Notes under the pieces: generated by a model
Databases searched by the model: none
Told to the model about the DNA's origin: nothing
The model's input: only the letters and a program-made list of their open reading frames with translations
Assembly (NCBI GenBank): GCA_029256485.1
Contig: JAQSXU010000162.1
Location: 1-7,245 of the forward strand
DNA from: Clostridiaceae bacterium
Lineage (GTDB): Bacteria > Bacillota_A > Clostridia > Clostridiales > Clostridiaceae
Reading direction: 5' to 3'
Length of the DNA: 7,245 nucleotides
Translations under genes and position numbers: made by a program
Part shown: piece after piece, positions 1 through 5,731 of the stretch
Layout of the letters: every line of letters begins with the position of its first letter
Position numbering within the stretch: the stretch's first letter is position 1

Positions 1-58
1 TTTATAGTAATAAATAGAATCTTGTCGTTTAAATAATACATCTTCATGGAGGAATGCT

Positions 59-331
59 ATGAAATATACTTGCCCTTGCTGTGGATATAAAACATTAGTT
101 GTCGAACATGAATTTGATATATGTCCTATTTGTTTCTGGGAAGATGATTGGATTCAGTTTATAGACCCAAAAGGTAATGGTGCAAATCATGTTACATTGA
201 TAGAGGGGCAAAAAAATTATATTAAGTTTGGGGCATGTGAGTATGAAATGATAATACATGTACGAAGACCAGCTGCTGATGATGTTAAGGATGAAAATTG
301 GAAGCCAATAGATTTAAACAATGTTGATTAG
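59..331 (+). CDS. CPCC-family cysteine-rich small protein
   Basis: A 90-residue protein that fits the CPCC cysteine-rich family (Pfam Cys_rich_CPCC). The CPCC motif is at residues 5-8 and a second pair, CPIC, at 22-25; together they look like a zinc ribbon. An acidic/aromatic stretch (FWEDDW, 26-31) follows, then the GAN...LIEGQKNY segment that members share after the metal site. The start is well supported by GGAGG at 49-53, six bases before the ATG. The family is found scattered in bacterial genomes, sometimes near polymorphic toxin and immunity genes; its biochemical role is not established and nothing here proves an immunity function. No signal peptide or membrane helix is seen, so it is probably cytoplasmic. 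The gene ends at a clear terminator; any upstream partner lies outside the window. Confidence 0.85.
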   Translation: MKYTCPCCGYKTLVVEHEFDICPICFWEDDWIQFIDPKGNGANHVTLIEGQKNYIKFGACEYEMIIHVRRPAADDVKDENWKPIDLNNVD

Positions 332-349
332 ATAATTAATATTGTTACC

Positions 350-378
350 GCACATTCAATATAAATAATGTGCTTTTT
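350..378 (+). terminator. Intrinsic terminator of the CPCC gene
   Basis: A 7-bp stem, GCACATT (350-356) with AATGTGC (367-373), has a 10-nt loop and is followed by five T. It lies 19 bases after the CPCC stop codon and separates that gene from the decayed FN3 gene. Confidence 0.8.
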
Positions 379-430
379 ATGCTCGAAAGAACGGTACAGG
401 ATAATATTACGAGCGGTAAAAGGCTATTAA

Positions 431-840
431 TTTAGTCATGTGGGAGGTACATATACCACAACGGTTGCTGCTAAATATACTGGAAACTCCTTCACAGATA
501 CAACTATAACAAATGGAACTACTTATGTAGTAATGGCTATTATAAACGGAATAGAAAGTGGCAATTCTAATGAAGCTTCAGCCACTCCAACAGCTCCAGT
601 AATTACTGGAAATAACGCAATACTTGAAATCACTATGGTGACCAGTGAAATAAAAGAATATGATCTAACCCCAACTGAGATTCAAAACTTCTTAACATGG
701 TATGATAGCAGGGTAAAAGGGCTGATAAGGCATATTATATGATATAAAAAAACAATAATATCAAGCCCTTCTTAAGCAGAAAAGAGTATATAGCATATGA
801 TAAAATATCAAGCTTAAAAATAAAAGATTACTCAGAGTAA
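431..840 (+). pseudogene. Decayed fibronectin type III protein, C-terminal remnant
   Basis: The reading frame opens after a TAA at 428-430 and encodes the second half of an FN3 domain: GGTYTTTVAAKYTGNSFTDT, then NGTTYVVMAIINGIESG and the domain end GNSNEASATPT. A linker leads into a tail, ILEITMVTSEIKEYDLTPTE...FLTWYDSR, which I recognise from C-termini of secreted FN3 proteins of cellulolytic clostridia. The frame closes at 742, but the same tail continues in another frame from 721: ADKAYYMI, a TAA at 745-747, then KNNNIKPFLSRKEYIAYDKI and SSLKIKDYSE to a stop at 838-840. So there is one frameshift near 711-724 plus one nonsense codon. The first half of the FN3 domain, any catalytic region and the signal peptide are missing. 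The possible GTG start at 440 is probably not a real start. Confidence 0.75.
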
Positions 841-853
841 AGTATATATTTTA

Positions 854-884
854 GGGCATCTGGCTAATATCAGATGCTCTTTTT
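854..884 (+). terminator. Intrinsic terminator after the FN3 pseudogene
   Basis: Stem GGGCATCTG (854-862) with CAGATGCTC (871-879), nine pairs including one G-U, an 8-nt loop and five T. It lies 13 bases after the ancestral stop codon, which supports reading the frameshifted tail as the true gene end. It closely resembles the hairpin at 1386-1416. Confidence 0.85.
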
Positions 885-944
885 AGTGCTTATTTGTATA
901 ATTGAGATGATAACTACTGCATTCTAAAATTTAAATTAATGTAA

Positions 945-973
945 TTGAAAATATATACAAATTATGGTAATAT
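945..973 (+). promoter_or_regulatory. Sigma-A-type promoter of the SH3b gene
   Basis: TTGAAA (945-950) and TAATAT (968-973) are separated by exactly 17 bases. Transcription would start near 980, giving a short leader that contains the SD site at 989-996 and leads to the ATG at 1004. Confidence 0.7.
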
Positions 974-1003
974 ATGTTTATAAAATAATGGAGGTGGATT
1001 AAT

Positions 1004-1348
1004 ATGCTAGGGAAAAATTTTAAAAGTGTTCTGATCGTGGGTATCGTATGCTTGACTTTAATTCTTGGACAAGGAGTAGTTTGTGCTGCAGATAAAGAGG
1101 CTTTAGTTAATGTAAGCATATCACAATCGATACCGTATGGGATGTATTTTATTACTGGTGATGGTGTAAGAGTAAGATCACAACCTAATAACTCTAGTAC
1201 TATTCTTGGATTACTTTATAAAAATGACATAATATCCATAGTAAATATTTCTTCAGATGGAAACTGGGTCTATGGTAGCACGTCTACTGGCGTTACAGGG
1301 TGGGTTTCAATTTCATACGTAGATATAGCAGGAGGCCCTATAGACTAA
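1004..1348 (+). CDS. Secreted SH3b-domain protein
   Basis: A 114-residue protein with a Sec signal peptide: basic start (MLGKNFK), hydrophobic core at about 8-25, and probable cleavage after VVCAA (residue 29). The mature part is essentially one bacterial SH3 domain (SH3b, SH3_3 type). It shows GDGVRVRSQPNNSSTILG, where VRVRS-P is the family hallmark, then hydrophobic strands (NDIISIVN, NWVYGS) and GVTGWVSISYVDI, the usual W-V ending, at about 52-110. These domains commonly bind cell-wall peptides, so a cell-wall or extracellular binding role is likely. There is no enzymatic domain and no sortase or S-layer anchor. The start has an ideal SD (GGAGGTG, 990-996) and a consensus promoter. The unit is monocistronic, with terminators on both sides. 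Whether it acts alone or modulates a hydrolase cannot be told. Confidence 0.88.
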   Translation: MLGKNFKSVLIVGIVCLTLILGQGVVCAADKEALVNVSISQSIPYGMYFITGDGVRVRSQPNNSSTILGLLYKNDIISIVNISSDGNWVYGSTSTGVTGWVSISYVDIAGGPID

Positions 1349-1385
1349 GAATGGAAGCTGAATTTTAACTAAATATTTAAGTATG

Positions 1386-1416
1386 AGCATCTGGACTAAA
1401 CTCCAGATGCTTTTTT
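1386..1416 (+). terminator. Intrinsic terminator of the SH3b gene
   Basis: Perfect stem AGCATCTGGA (1386-1395) with TCCAGATGCT (1402-1411), a 6-nt loop and a run of six T (1411-1416). It lies 38 bases after the SH3b stop. Confidence 0.92.
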
Positions 1417-1424
1417 GTGAGACG

Positions 1425-1451
1425 AATACCACACGTTCTACGTGTGGTATT
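1425..1451. repeat. Perfect 12-bp-arm palindrome, possible REP or IS200-type end
   Basis: AATACCACACGT (1425-1436) and its exact reverse complement ACGTGTGGTATT (1440-1451) flank a TCT loop. No T run follows, so it does not look like a terminator, and a strong terminator already sits 9 bases upstream. A TTGACA, identical to the sigma-A -35 box, overlaps its right edge (1450-1455), as seen at some mobile-element ends, but no fitting -10 follows. The orphan S24 ORF opens two codons beyond it. A REP-like hairpin, an IS200/IS605-type end or a protein binding site are all possible. Confidence 0.6.
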
Positions 1452-1459
1452 GACACAAG

Positions 1460-1957
1460 ATGCTAAATGAAGGGGACTACAAAGGAAAAAAGAATCTAAA
1501 AATGTGGATAGATGCAGGCTCAAAAGAAGATGTCTTTCAAAAATCAGGAGATATGTTTATAGCCCAGGTTGTTGGAAAGTCCATGGAACCTACAATACCT
1601 GATGGAGGTTATTGTATATTCAGGTTTAAAAAAGGTGGCTCACGAAATGGTTTGATTGTACTGGTGGAGTCCAGACATGTTTCAGATCCTGAATTGTATC
1701 AACGATATACTATTAAGAGATATAGGAGTAAAAAGGAAGTGCTGCCTGATGGTACTTGGATTCATAAAAAAATAATATTATCCCCAGATAATATTGATTT
1801 TGAAGATATAATCATTGTTTTCTCAGAAATCGGTCGGGAGGTTGAGCGGGAAACACAGTGCAATTGCAAAAAGATAGAGAATAGTCTACCTTTGAAGGAT
1901 TTTGAAAATATTCCTTACAATTTAAATTATAAGCCTCCAATTCTTTTAACTGGGTAA
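1460..1957 (+). CDS. Orphan S24 (LexA-like) peptidase domain, likely 5' truncated
   Basis: A 165-residue ORF whose residues about 25-130 form an S24 peptidase fold. The nucleophile is Ser41 in AQVVGKSMEPTIPDG, and the general-base lysine is Lys86 in YTIKRY. In between are YCIFR and the GSRNGLIVLVE strand. This branch of the family resembles the C-terminal S24 domains fused to helicase-like or DNA-modifying proteins more than it resembles LexA, but that assignment is from memory. No helix-turn-helix, helicase motifs or recognisable Ala-Gly autocleavage site precede the domain. The ATG at 1460 has no convincing SD, and neither does the next one, at 1502. The frame is open only from 1454, right against the palindrome at 1425-1451, so the N-terminus was probably lost. 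The C-terminal ~35 residues, with CNCKK, are unlike the family. Expression is uncertain. Confidence 0.6.
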   Translation: MLNEGDYKGKKNLKMWIDAGSKEDVFQKSGDMFIAQVVGKSMEPTIPDGGYCIFRFKKGGSRNGLIVLVESRHVSDPELYQRYTIKRYRSKKEVLPDGTWIHKKIILSPDNIDFEDIIIVFSEIGREVERETQCNCKKIENSLPLKDFENIPYNLNYKPPILLTG

Positions 1958-2039
1958 TTAACAAAACATATTATTTGTGATTGTCCCAAATTAAAACTTA
2001 ATGTTTACCTCATTATCCATTTAACACTAACCTTTTGGA

Positions 2040-2093
2040 TACTATCTTACAAAAAAGTGCATACTTGCTATCGACAGTACGAAAGATTATCAT
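2040..2093 (+). promoter_or_regulatory. Flavin reductase promoter with possible HxlR-type operator
   Basis: TTGCTA (2065-2070) and TATCAT (2088-2093) are spaced by 17 bases, which predicts a start near 2100, just ahead of the SD at 2111. The stretch from TACTATCTTAC (2040-2050) through AAGTGCATACTT overlaps the -35 box. It holds TACT/AGTA-like half-sites and an AAGT-N4-ACTT dyad, resembling operators of HxlR-family redox or electrophile-sensing repressors in Firmicutes. The promoter is seen directly; the regulator assignment is by resemblance, and no HxlR gene is in the window. Confidence 0.45.
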
Positions 2094-2125
2094 GGAAGCA
2101 AGAAAATTTCAAGGAGAATAATACT

Positions 2126-2662
2126 ATGAAAAAAAATATAGAAGTATTCGATTATGCTAATGAGATTATGAAGGCAGTCAAAACAGGTGTTTTGCTGACT
2201 ACAAAGGTAGATGACAAAGTAAACTCCATGACTATTTCCTGGGGGACACTGGGAATTGAATGGTCAAAACCCATTTTTACAGTTTTCGTTAGAGAAAATC
2301 GATTTACAAAACATCAACTGGAAAAAAATCCTGAATTCACAATAAATATACCATTTGGTACTTTTGACAAAAAGATATTGGGGATTTGCGGAACAAAATC
2401 CGGTCATGAAATTGACAAAATCAAAGAGCTTGACTTGACTCTTGAAATGCCTGAAAAGGTTTCCGTTCCGGCTATTAAAGAATTACCTTTAACACTTGAG
2501 TGTAGGGTGATTTACAAGCAAAAACAAGATGAACTTGAAGTTACCGAAGAAAACAAGAGTATATTTTACCCTCAGGACGTTGATAGTTCATTTCACGGTG
2601 CAAACAAGGATTTCCATACTGCTTATTACGGAGAAATTGTTAACGCATATATTATCGAATAG
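2126..2662 (+). CDS. Flavin reductase family protein (FMN-binding split barrel)
   Basis: A 178-residue cytoplasmic protein of the flavin reductase-like, FMN-binding family. The split-barrel core starts at about residue 20 (GVLLTTK...NSMTISWGTLGIEWSKPIF). It continues with FVRENRFTKHQLEKNPEFTI, where the conserved Arg and Thr sit near the FMN phosphate. CGTKSGHEIDK at about 93-103 is typical of this subgroup. Such proteins bind FMN and either reduce free flavin with NAD(P)H or pass electrons to a partner; the partner is unknown here. The ATG at 2126 is chosen over an in-frame one at 2057 because AAGGAG (2111-2116) precedes it at proper spacing, and because the likely promoter (2065-2093) lies downstream of 2057. 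Length is normal for the family. No partner oxygenase, rubredoxin or regulator gene adjoins it. Confidence 0.87.
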   Translation: MKKNIEVFDYANEIMKAVKTGVLLTTKVDDKVNSMTISWGTLGIEWSKPIFTVFVRENRFTKHQLEKNPEFTINIPFGTFDKKILGICGTKSGHEIDKIKELDLTLEMPEKVSVPAIKELPLTLECRVIYKQKQDELEVTEENKSIFYPQDVDSSFHGANKDFHTAYYGEIVNAYIIE

Positions 2663-3005
2663 TATATTATGTGGTATATGTTGAATTTATATATTGAATT
2701 TTATACATTTTGAGTTTTATTAATTAGGTTATATTGTGAGGTTTATTATTAATTTCATTAGCTCATTTGCAAGGTTTGAACATAATGTGTATCTGAAGTT
2801 AATTTCCCAATTTTTAATAACAAAATAATACTGCATAACAATAAAGAATATGCAGTATTATTTTGCCTGAAACCTGCCTGTCAAAAATTATTCCCAAAAG
2901 GCACTATATCGAAGTTCGCAATAAAATTACAATGTATTTTATGCCTGGTTCCAAAGTACTCTTTTATATGCAAAAGGATAATAATTTCAATAATTCAGAA
3001 TTATG
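2663..3005. other. Intergenic stretch without a recognisable gene
   Basis: Very AT-rich DNA between the flavin reductase and the 62-aa peptide gene. It holds the long hairpin at 2821-2865. The only ORF noted, 33 codons from 2941, has no SD and no recognisable product. I see no RNA gene or riboswitch core. Confidence 0.5.
2821..2865. terminator. Long perfect hairpin, probable bidirectional terminator
   Basis: CAAAATAATACTGCATA (2821-2837) pairs fully with TATGCAGTATTATTTTG (2849-2865) over 17 bp, with an 11-nt loop. The arm ends give T-rich 3' sides on both strands. It sits 158 bases after the flavin reductase stop and is the first strong hairpin downstream. Confidence 0.6.
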
Positions 3006-3035
3006 TTCACTGATTTATATGAAAATTAATATAAT
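3006..3035 (+). promoter_or_regulatory. Probable promoter of the 62-aa peptide gene
   Basis: TTCACT (3006-3011) and a perfect TATAAT (3030-3035) are separated by 18 bases. A second TATAAT overlaps at 3035-3040. The predicted start, near 3042-3047, leaves a leader of about 20-25 bases with the SD GGAGGG. Confidence 0.5.
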
Positions 3036-3067
3036 ATAATAATTATATTAATCTGGAGGGTAAGCAA

Positions 3068-3256
3068 ATGGAATTTTTAAAATTAGTACTAAGCTTAAGT
3101 AAGGCAGTTCGAAAAAATGATGTTGCTAAAGGTTGTTTGTTAGGTAGTGCAACTACGATCGGTACTGGAGGAGCAGTATACATCTTAAAAAAATTACTTG
3201 TAAAAAAGGCTGGCAGCAAAGGGAAGGGTCACGATTTAGATATTAATATTAATTAA
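3068..3256 (+). CDS. Small glycine-rich single-helix membrane peptide, unknown
   Basis: A 62-residue ORF that I do not recognise. It has a strong SD (GGAGGG, 3055-3060, seven bases before ATG) and a probable promoter, so it is likely real. Layout: an amphipathic, Lys-containing N-terminus (MEFLKLVLSLSKAVRKNDVA, 1-20); a Gly/Ala/Thr-rich hydrophobic segment (CLLGSATTIGTGGAVYILKKLLV, about 23-45) long enough to span the membrane once; then a strongly basic stretch (KKAGSKGKGH, 46-55) and a polar DLDININ end. One cysteine, Cys23. There is no cleavable signal peptide or double-glycine leader. By the positive-inside rule the basic C-terminal side would face the cytoplasm. A small membrane regulator, a type I toxin-like peptide, a bacteriocin or a holin-like peptide can be imagined; nothing nearby (immunity, transport, antitoxin RNA) favours one. 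Confidence 0.65.
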   Translation: MEFLKLVLSLSKAVRKNDVAKGCLLGSATTIGTGGAVYILKKLLVKKAGSKGKGHDLDININ

Positions 3257-3375
3257 AATTATTGTTTGGGAATATAAAAACAAGATACATTAGATATTCT
3301 GATAAAAAGGTTCCTGTTAATTTGTTGTTTTTTCCATAAATTGCAAGAGCGCAGGGGAATGACGATTTTACAGTT

Positions 3376-3416
3376 AAGAGCATCCGGGCTGCTTAAGAGC
3401 GGTTTTGGATGCTCTT
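3376..3416. terminator. Hairpin between convergent genes, possible terminator
   Basis: Perfect 10-bp arms AAGAGCATCC (3376-3385) and GGATGCTCTT (3407-3416) with a 21-nt loop. It lies between two convergent genes, where a shared terminator is expected, but neither strand has a good T run after the stem. The AGCATC core echoes the two terminators around the SH3b gene. Confidence 0.45.
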
Positions 3417-3459
3417 GATCGTTGGAAATGTTGCTTTGCAAGCAGAATGGTGTTATGAC

Positions 3460-3873
3460 TTAAAACAATTTGTATTTTGGTTTTTCTTCATCAAAGAGCC
3501 AATACCTGAGCCAATCATCAAATATAACAGCACCTAGGCTTATAAAAATCCAAAGTATACCATAGTAGAGGCATATCTGTCCCTGAAGATTGAAGGGTAA
3601 ATTACTGTAATCCCATATATTCATCTTCAGCCATACATTTAGGATCAGTCCGCTTACATATTCAACAGCGGTAACCATTACCGCCGATATAATGCCTTGC
3701 AGCCACAGCGGCATTGACCAGGTGAATAATTCATTTATTAGTCCTATAAGCACGAAACAGATACCGCCCACAATAATCATAGGCCATGCAGAATATCCCA
3801 TATACATACGCTCAATAAAATAGTAAAAAAATCCTCCGATTGCAAATAAAATAAGCAGCTTTAAATACTTCAT
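3460..3873 (-). CDS. CmpB/DUF1113-family four-helix membrane protein
   Basis: A 137-residue integral membrane protein with four predicted helices: about 4-21, 32-50, 56-78 and 99-121. It matches the family listed as putative ABC transporter type IV / CmpB (formerly DUF1113). Visible hallmarks are IERMYMGYSAWPM (20-32) near the end of helix 1, GGICF and LINE in helix 2, a Glu in helix 3 (VEYVSG), WDYSNLPFNLQGQICL (87-102), and an aromatic C-terminus. Despite the family name, no ATPase or other transporter subunit is nearby and the function is unproven. The start is the ATG at 3871-3873, with GGAG (3884-3887) ten bases away. An upstream in-frame ATG at 3909 would add 12 polar residues and overlap an inverted repeat, so it is rejected. 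The gene diverges from the radical SAM gene. Confidence 0.82.
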   Translation of the reverse strand: MKYLKLLILFAIGGFFYYFIERMYMGYSAWPMIIVGGICFVLIGLINELFTWSMPLWLQGIISAVMVTAVEYVSGLILNVWLKMNIWDYSNLPFNLQGQICLYYGILWIFISLGAVIFDDWLRYWLFDEEKPKYKLF

Positions 3874-3895
3874 AATATCGCATCTCCTACATATT

Positions 3896-3965
3896 TTTCC
3901 ATAATGCACTATAATATACTATGCTTGGATTAATGACCGGGTGCAATAATACAGCATTATGGAAA
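3896..3965. repeat. 12-bp inverted repeat bracketing the divergent control region
   Basis: TTTCCATAATGC (3896-3907) and its exact reverse complement GCATTATGGAAA (3954-3965) are 46 bases apart. They enclose the candidate minus-strand promoter between the DUF1113 and radical SAM genes. The symmetry suggests paired regulator sites controlling one or both genes. As RNA the 46-nt loop would be weak, so DNA binding is the more likely role. Confidence 0.5.
3918..3946 (-). promoter_or_regulatory. Candidate promoter of the DUF1113 gene
   Basis: On the minus strand TTGCAC (3941-3946) is followed, 17 bases later, by CATAGT (3918-3923). The predicted start near 3911 gives a leader of about 38 bases that includes the GGAG site. 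Each hexamer matches consensus at four of six bases. Confidence 0.4.
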
Positions 3966-4070
3966 CTATTAAAAGGAGCTTGACCGGAAATAAGTTTTTG
4001 GGCGGTAGTTACGCAAAGTATCTTCATTGCATATGATAAAGTAATACATGTCTATGGAGGTATAGCATTT

Positions 4071-5489
4071 ATGCTGGAAAAAATAAAAAACTATTTCAAA
4101 ATTATCTTTGTTAAAAAAGTGCTTAAATATATGGAACGTGACCCTGAAGAAAGCATCCCCGCAATTTTAAAGTGGATAGAGAAATTCGACAAAACTGAAA
4201 GTGTAAAGCGACAGATGAAAACTTTCAGAACTGCTATTGAGGATAAGCAGGGGAATTGGTATAAATTGGTGAAAAGTCTGTGGACTGATATAGACAATGG
4301 GCTACGCAGAAAGGTATTTGAAAATCTGGTTATAAATTCTACAATAATAGGCAGTCCAAAGCAGGATAGAACAAAAGAAGCCAACAACTGTAATATCCCG
4401 TGGACTATCTTAATGGACCCTACAACCGCGTGTAATCTGAATTGCATCGGCTGCTGGGCAGCTGAGTACAATAATGGACTCCAAATGAGCTATGAATTGA
4501 TGAATAAAATTATACTTCAGGCAAAGGAAATGGGTATTTACACCTTTTTATTTTCCGGTGGAGAGCCTCTGGTAAGAAAAAAGGACATAATCCGTTTGTG
4601 TGAGCAGAATAGTGACTGCATTTTTTTAGCCTTTACAAATGGTACACTGATAGACGAAGAATTTGCAGATGAGATGCTTCGCGTAAAAAACTTCATTCCG
4701 GCAATAAGTATTGAAGGCTTTGAAAAGGAGACAGATGCCCGACGAGGAACAGGAACATATAATTCAGTTATCGGAGCAATGCAAATCCTGAAAAACAAGA
4801 AGCTGTTGTTTGGAGTATCCTGCTGTTATACCCGTGAGAACACTGAAATAATAGGAAGTGAAGAATATTTTGATGAAATAATCTCATTAGGAGCAAAATT
4901 TGCATGGTTTTTCACCTATATGCCCATAGGAAAAGGTGCTCCAACCGATCTGATGGTTACTGCTGAGCAAAGGGAATTTATGTACCGGCAGATACGTGGT
5001 TTTAGAAATACAAAACCCATTTTTACTCTGGACTTCTGGAATGACGGGGAATATATCGGCGGGTGTGTAGCAGGTGGACGGTACTATGTCCACATCAATG
5101 CAAACGGAGACATAGAGCCCTGTGCATTTATTCACTATTCTGATTCTAATATCAAAGAGAAAACTTTGCTGGAAGCATTAAAATCTCCCCTGTTTATGCA
5201 ATATTACAAGAATCAGCCTTTTAATGAAAATCATCTGAGGCCTTGTCCTCTATTGGATAATCCTGACAGGTTAATAGAAATGGTAGAAATCTCAGGAGCA
5301 GAATCCACAGACATGAGTGCACAGGAGAATGTAGTGGAGCTTTCGGAGAAATGCAGGGAAGCAGCTGATAACTGGTCGGCGGTGGCTGAAAACCTATGGC
5401 GCAGCCAATATGGGTCTTCAAAGAAGAAAAGTTGTGTGGAATGCGGGTGTTGTACTGGCTGCAGTATTAAGTCTGAAACTGAAGTCTGA
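4071..5489 (+). CDS. Radical SAM/SPASM-like enzyme with Cys-rich tail
   Basis: A 472-residue cytoplasmic iron-sulfur enzyme. Residues 1-115 are a helical N-terminal region. The radical SAM core begins at ILMDPTTACNLNCIGCW, with the cluster cysteines C121, C125 and C128, and GGEP (163-166) is the SAM-binding motif. Later come FTNGTL and AISIEGFEKETDARRG, typical barrel strands. After the core, C332 in GGCVAGG, HINANGDIEPC (C351) and RPCPLL (C392) fit a SPASM/twitch-type auxiliary cluster. The last residues hold CVECGCCTGC (C455, C458, C460, C461, C464). Close relatives are common in Clostridia, annotated only as radical SAM protein, so the substrate is unknown. GGAGG (4056-4060) lies ten bases before the ATG, with a TATGAT -10-like box at 4032-4037 but no good -35. 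Base composition looks less AT-rich than in flanking genes. The gene diverges from DUF1113. Peptide modification is conceivable, but no leader-binding domain is evident. Confidence 0.88.
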   Translation: MLEKIKNYFKIIFVKKVLKYMERDPEESIPAILKWIEKFDKTESVKRQMKTFRTAIEDKQGNWYKLVKSLWTDIDNGLRRKVFENLVINSTIIGSPKQDRTKEANNCNIPWTILMDPTTACNLNCIGCWAAEYNNGLQMSYELMNKIILQAKEMGIYTFLFSGGEPLVRKKDIIRLCEQNSDCIFLAFTNGTLIDEEFADEMLRVKNFIPAISIEGFEKETDARRGTGTYNSVIGAMQILKNKKLLFGVSCCYTRENTEIIGSEEYFDEIISLGAKFAWFFTYMPIGKGAPTDLMVTAEQREFMYRQIRGFRNTKPIFTLDFWNDGEYIGGCVAGGRYYVHINANGDIEPCAFIHYSDSNIKEKTLLEALKSPLFMQYYKNQPFNENHLRPCPLLDNPDRLIEMVEISGAESTDMSAQENVVELSEKCREAADNWSAVAENLWRSQYGSSKKKSCVECGCCTGCSIKSETEV

Positions 5490-5503
5490 GCCTTATACGG
5501 AAA

Positions 5504-5549
5504 ATTGATGCATAGCCCATTATCATATATTTTGGGTGGTTGCATCAAT
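5504..5549. terminator. Hairpin after the radical SAM gene
   Basis: ATTGATGCA (5504-5512) pairs with TGCATCAAT (5541-5549), and after a small internal loop CCCA (5516-5519) pairs with TGGG (5533-5536). It sits 14 bases after the stop, a terminator position, but lacks a T run on the plus strand. It may act as a 3'-end stabiliser or weak terminator. Confidence 0.45.
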
Positions 5550-5697
5550 CAGAAATATAATTTACCAAAGAAATCTATATAAAGGCATAAAGAAGTTCAC
5601 AAAAAATTCATTTAATAAGCAATAATTATTAACATTATGCAGCTAGAATATAAACATAAACTTTTCATATTTTTTCCCCCTTAAATATCTTTACAAT

Positions 5698-5731
5698 AGC
5701 TCCGATATTATTATTGGAGCTTTAATTATTT
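5698..5731 (+). terminator. Intrinsic terminator-like hairpin
   Basis: AGCTCCGATA (5698-5707) pairs with TATTGGAGCT (5712-5721) over ten pairs, one of them G-U, with a TTAT loop, followed by a broken T run (TTAATTATTTT). It is about 210 bases beyond the radical SAM stop. It may be that unit's real terminator or belong to an unseen small RNA. Confidence 0.6.

Noticed and set aside
99..106. TTGTCGAA, a perfect Spo0A box (others at 4185-4192 on the minus strand and TGTCGAA at 7037-7043)
   Set aside because: All lie inside coding sequence, two of them in unrelated genes, so chance is the simplest explanation. The one at 7037 is in the Spo0E-like gene but downstream of its start codon.
931..1119. 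62-aa minus-strand ORF over the SH3b signal peptide
   Set aside because: Antisense to a well-supported gene, with no recognisable product.
2923..2934. AAAATTACAATG, repeated at 6375-6386
   Set aside because: A 12-base AT-rich match in 7 kb of AT-rich DNA with no similarity around it; probably chance.
2941..3040. 33-codon ORF starting MPGSKVLFYM
   Set aside because: No SD, overlaps the predicted promoter of the 62-aa gene, and no recognisable homology.
3259..3441. 60-aa minus-strand ORF across the convergent intergenic region
   Set aside because: No SD, atypical composition and a hairpin in its middle; no family resemblance.
3068..5489. RiPP cluster reading of the 62-aa peptide plus the radical SAM enzyme
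   Set aside because: The genes are separated by a minus-strand gene, no RRE/leader-binding domain, protease or exporter is present, and the peptide lacks a leader-core layout.
4091..5548. Five minus-strand ORFs of 66-126 aa antisense to the radical SAM gene
   Set aside because: They mirror the codon structure of the real gene and contain no domain or SD.
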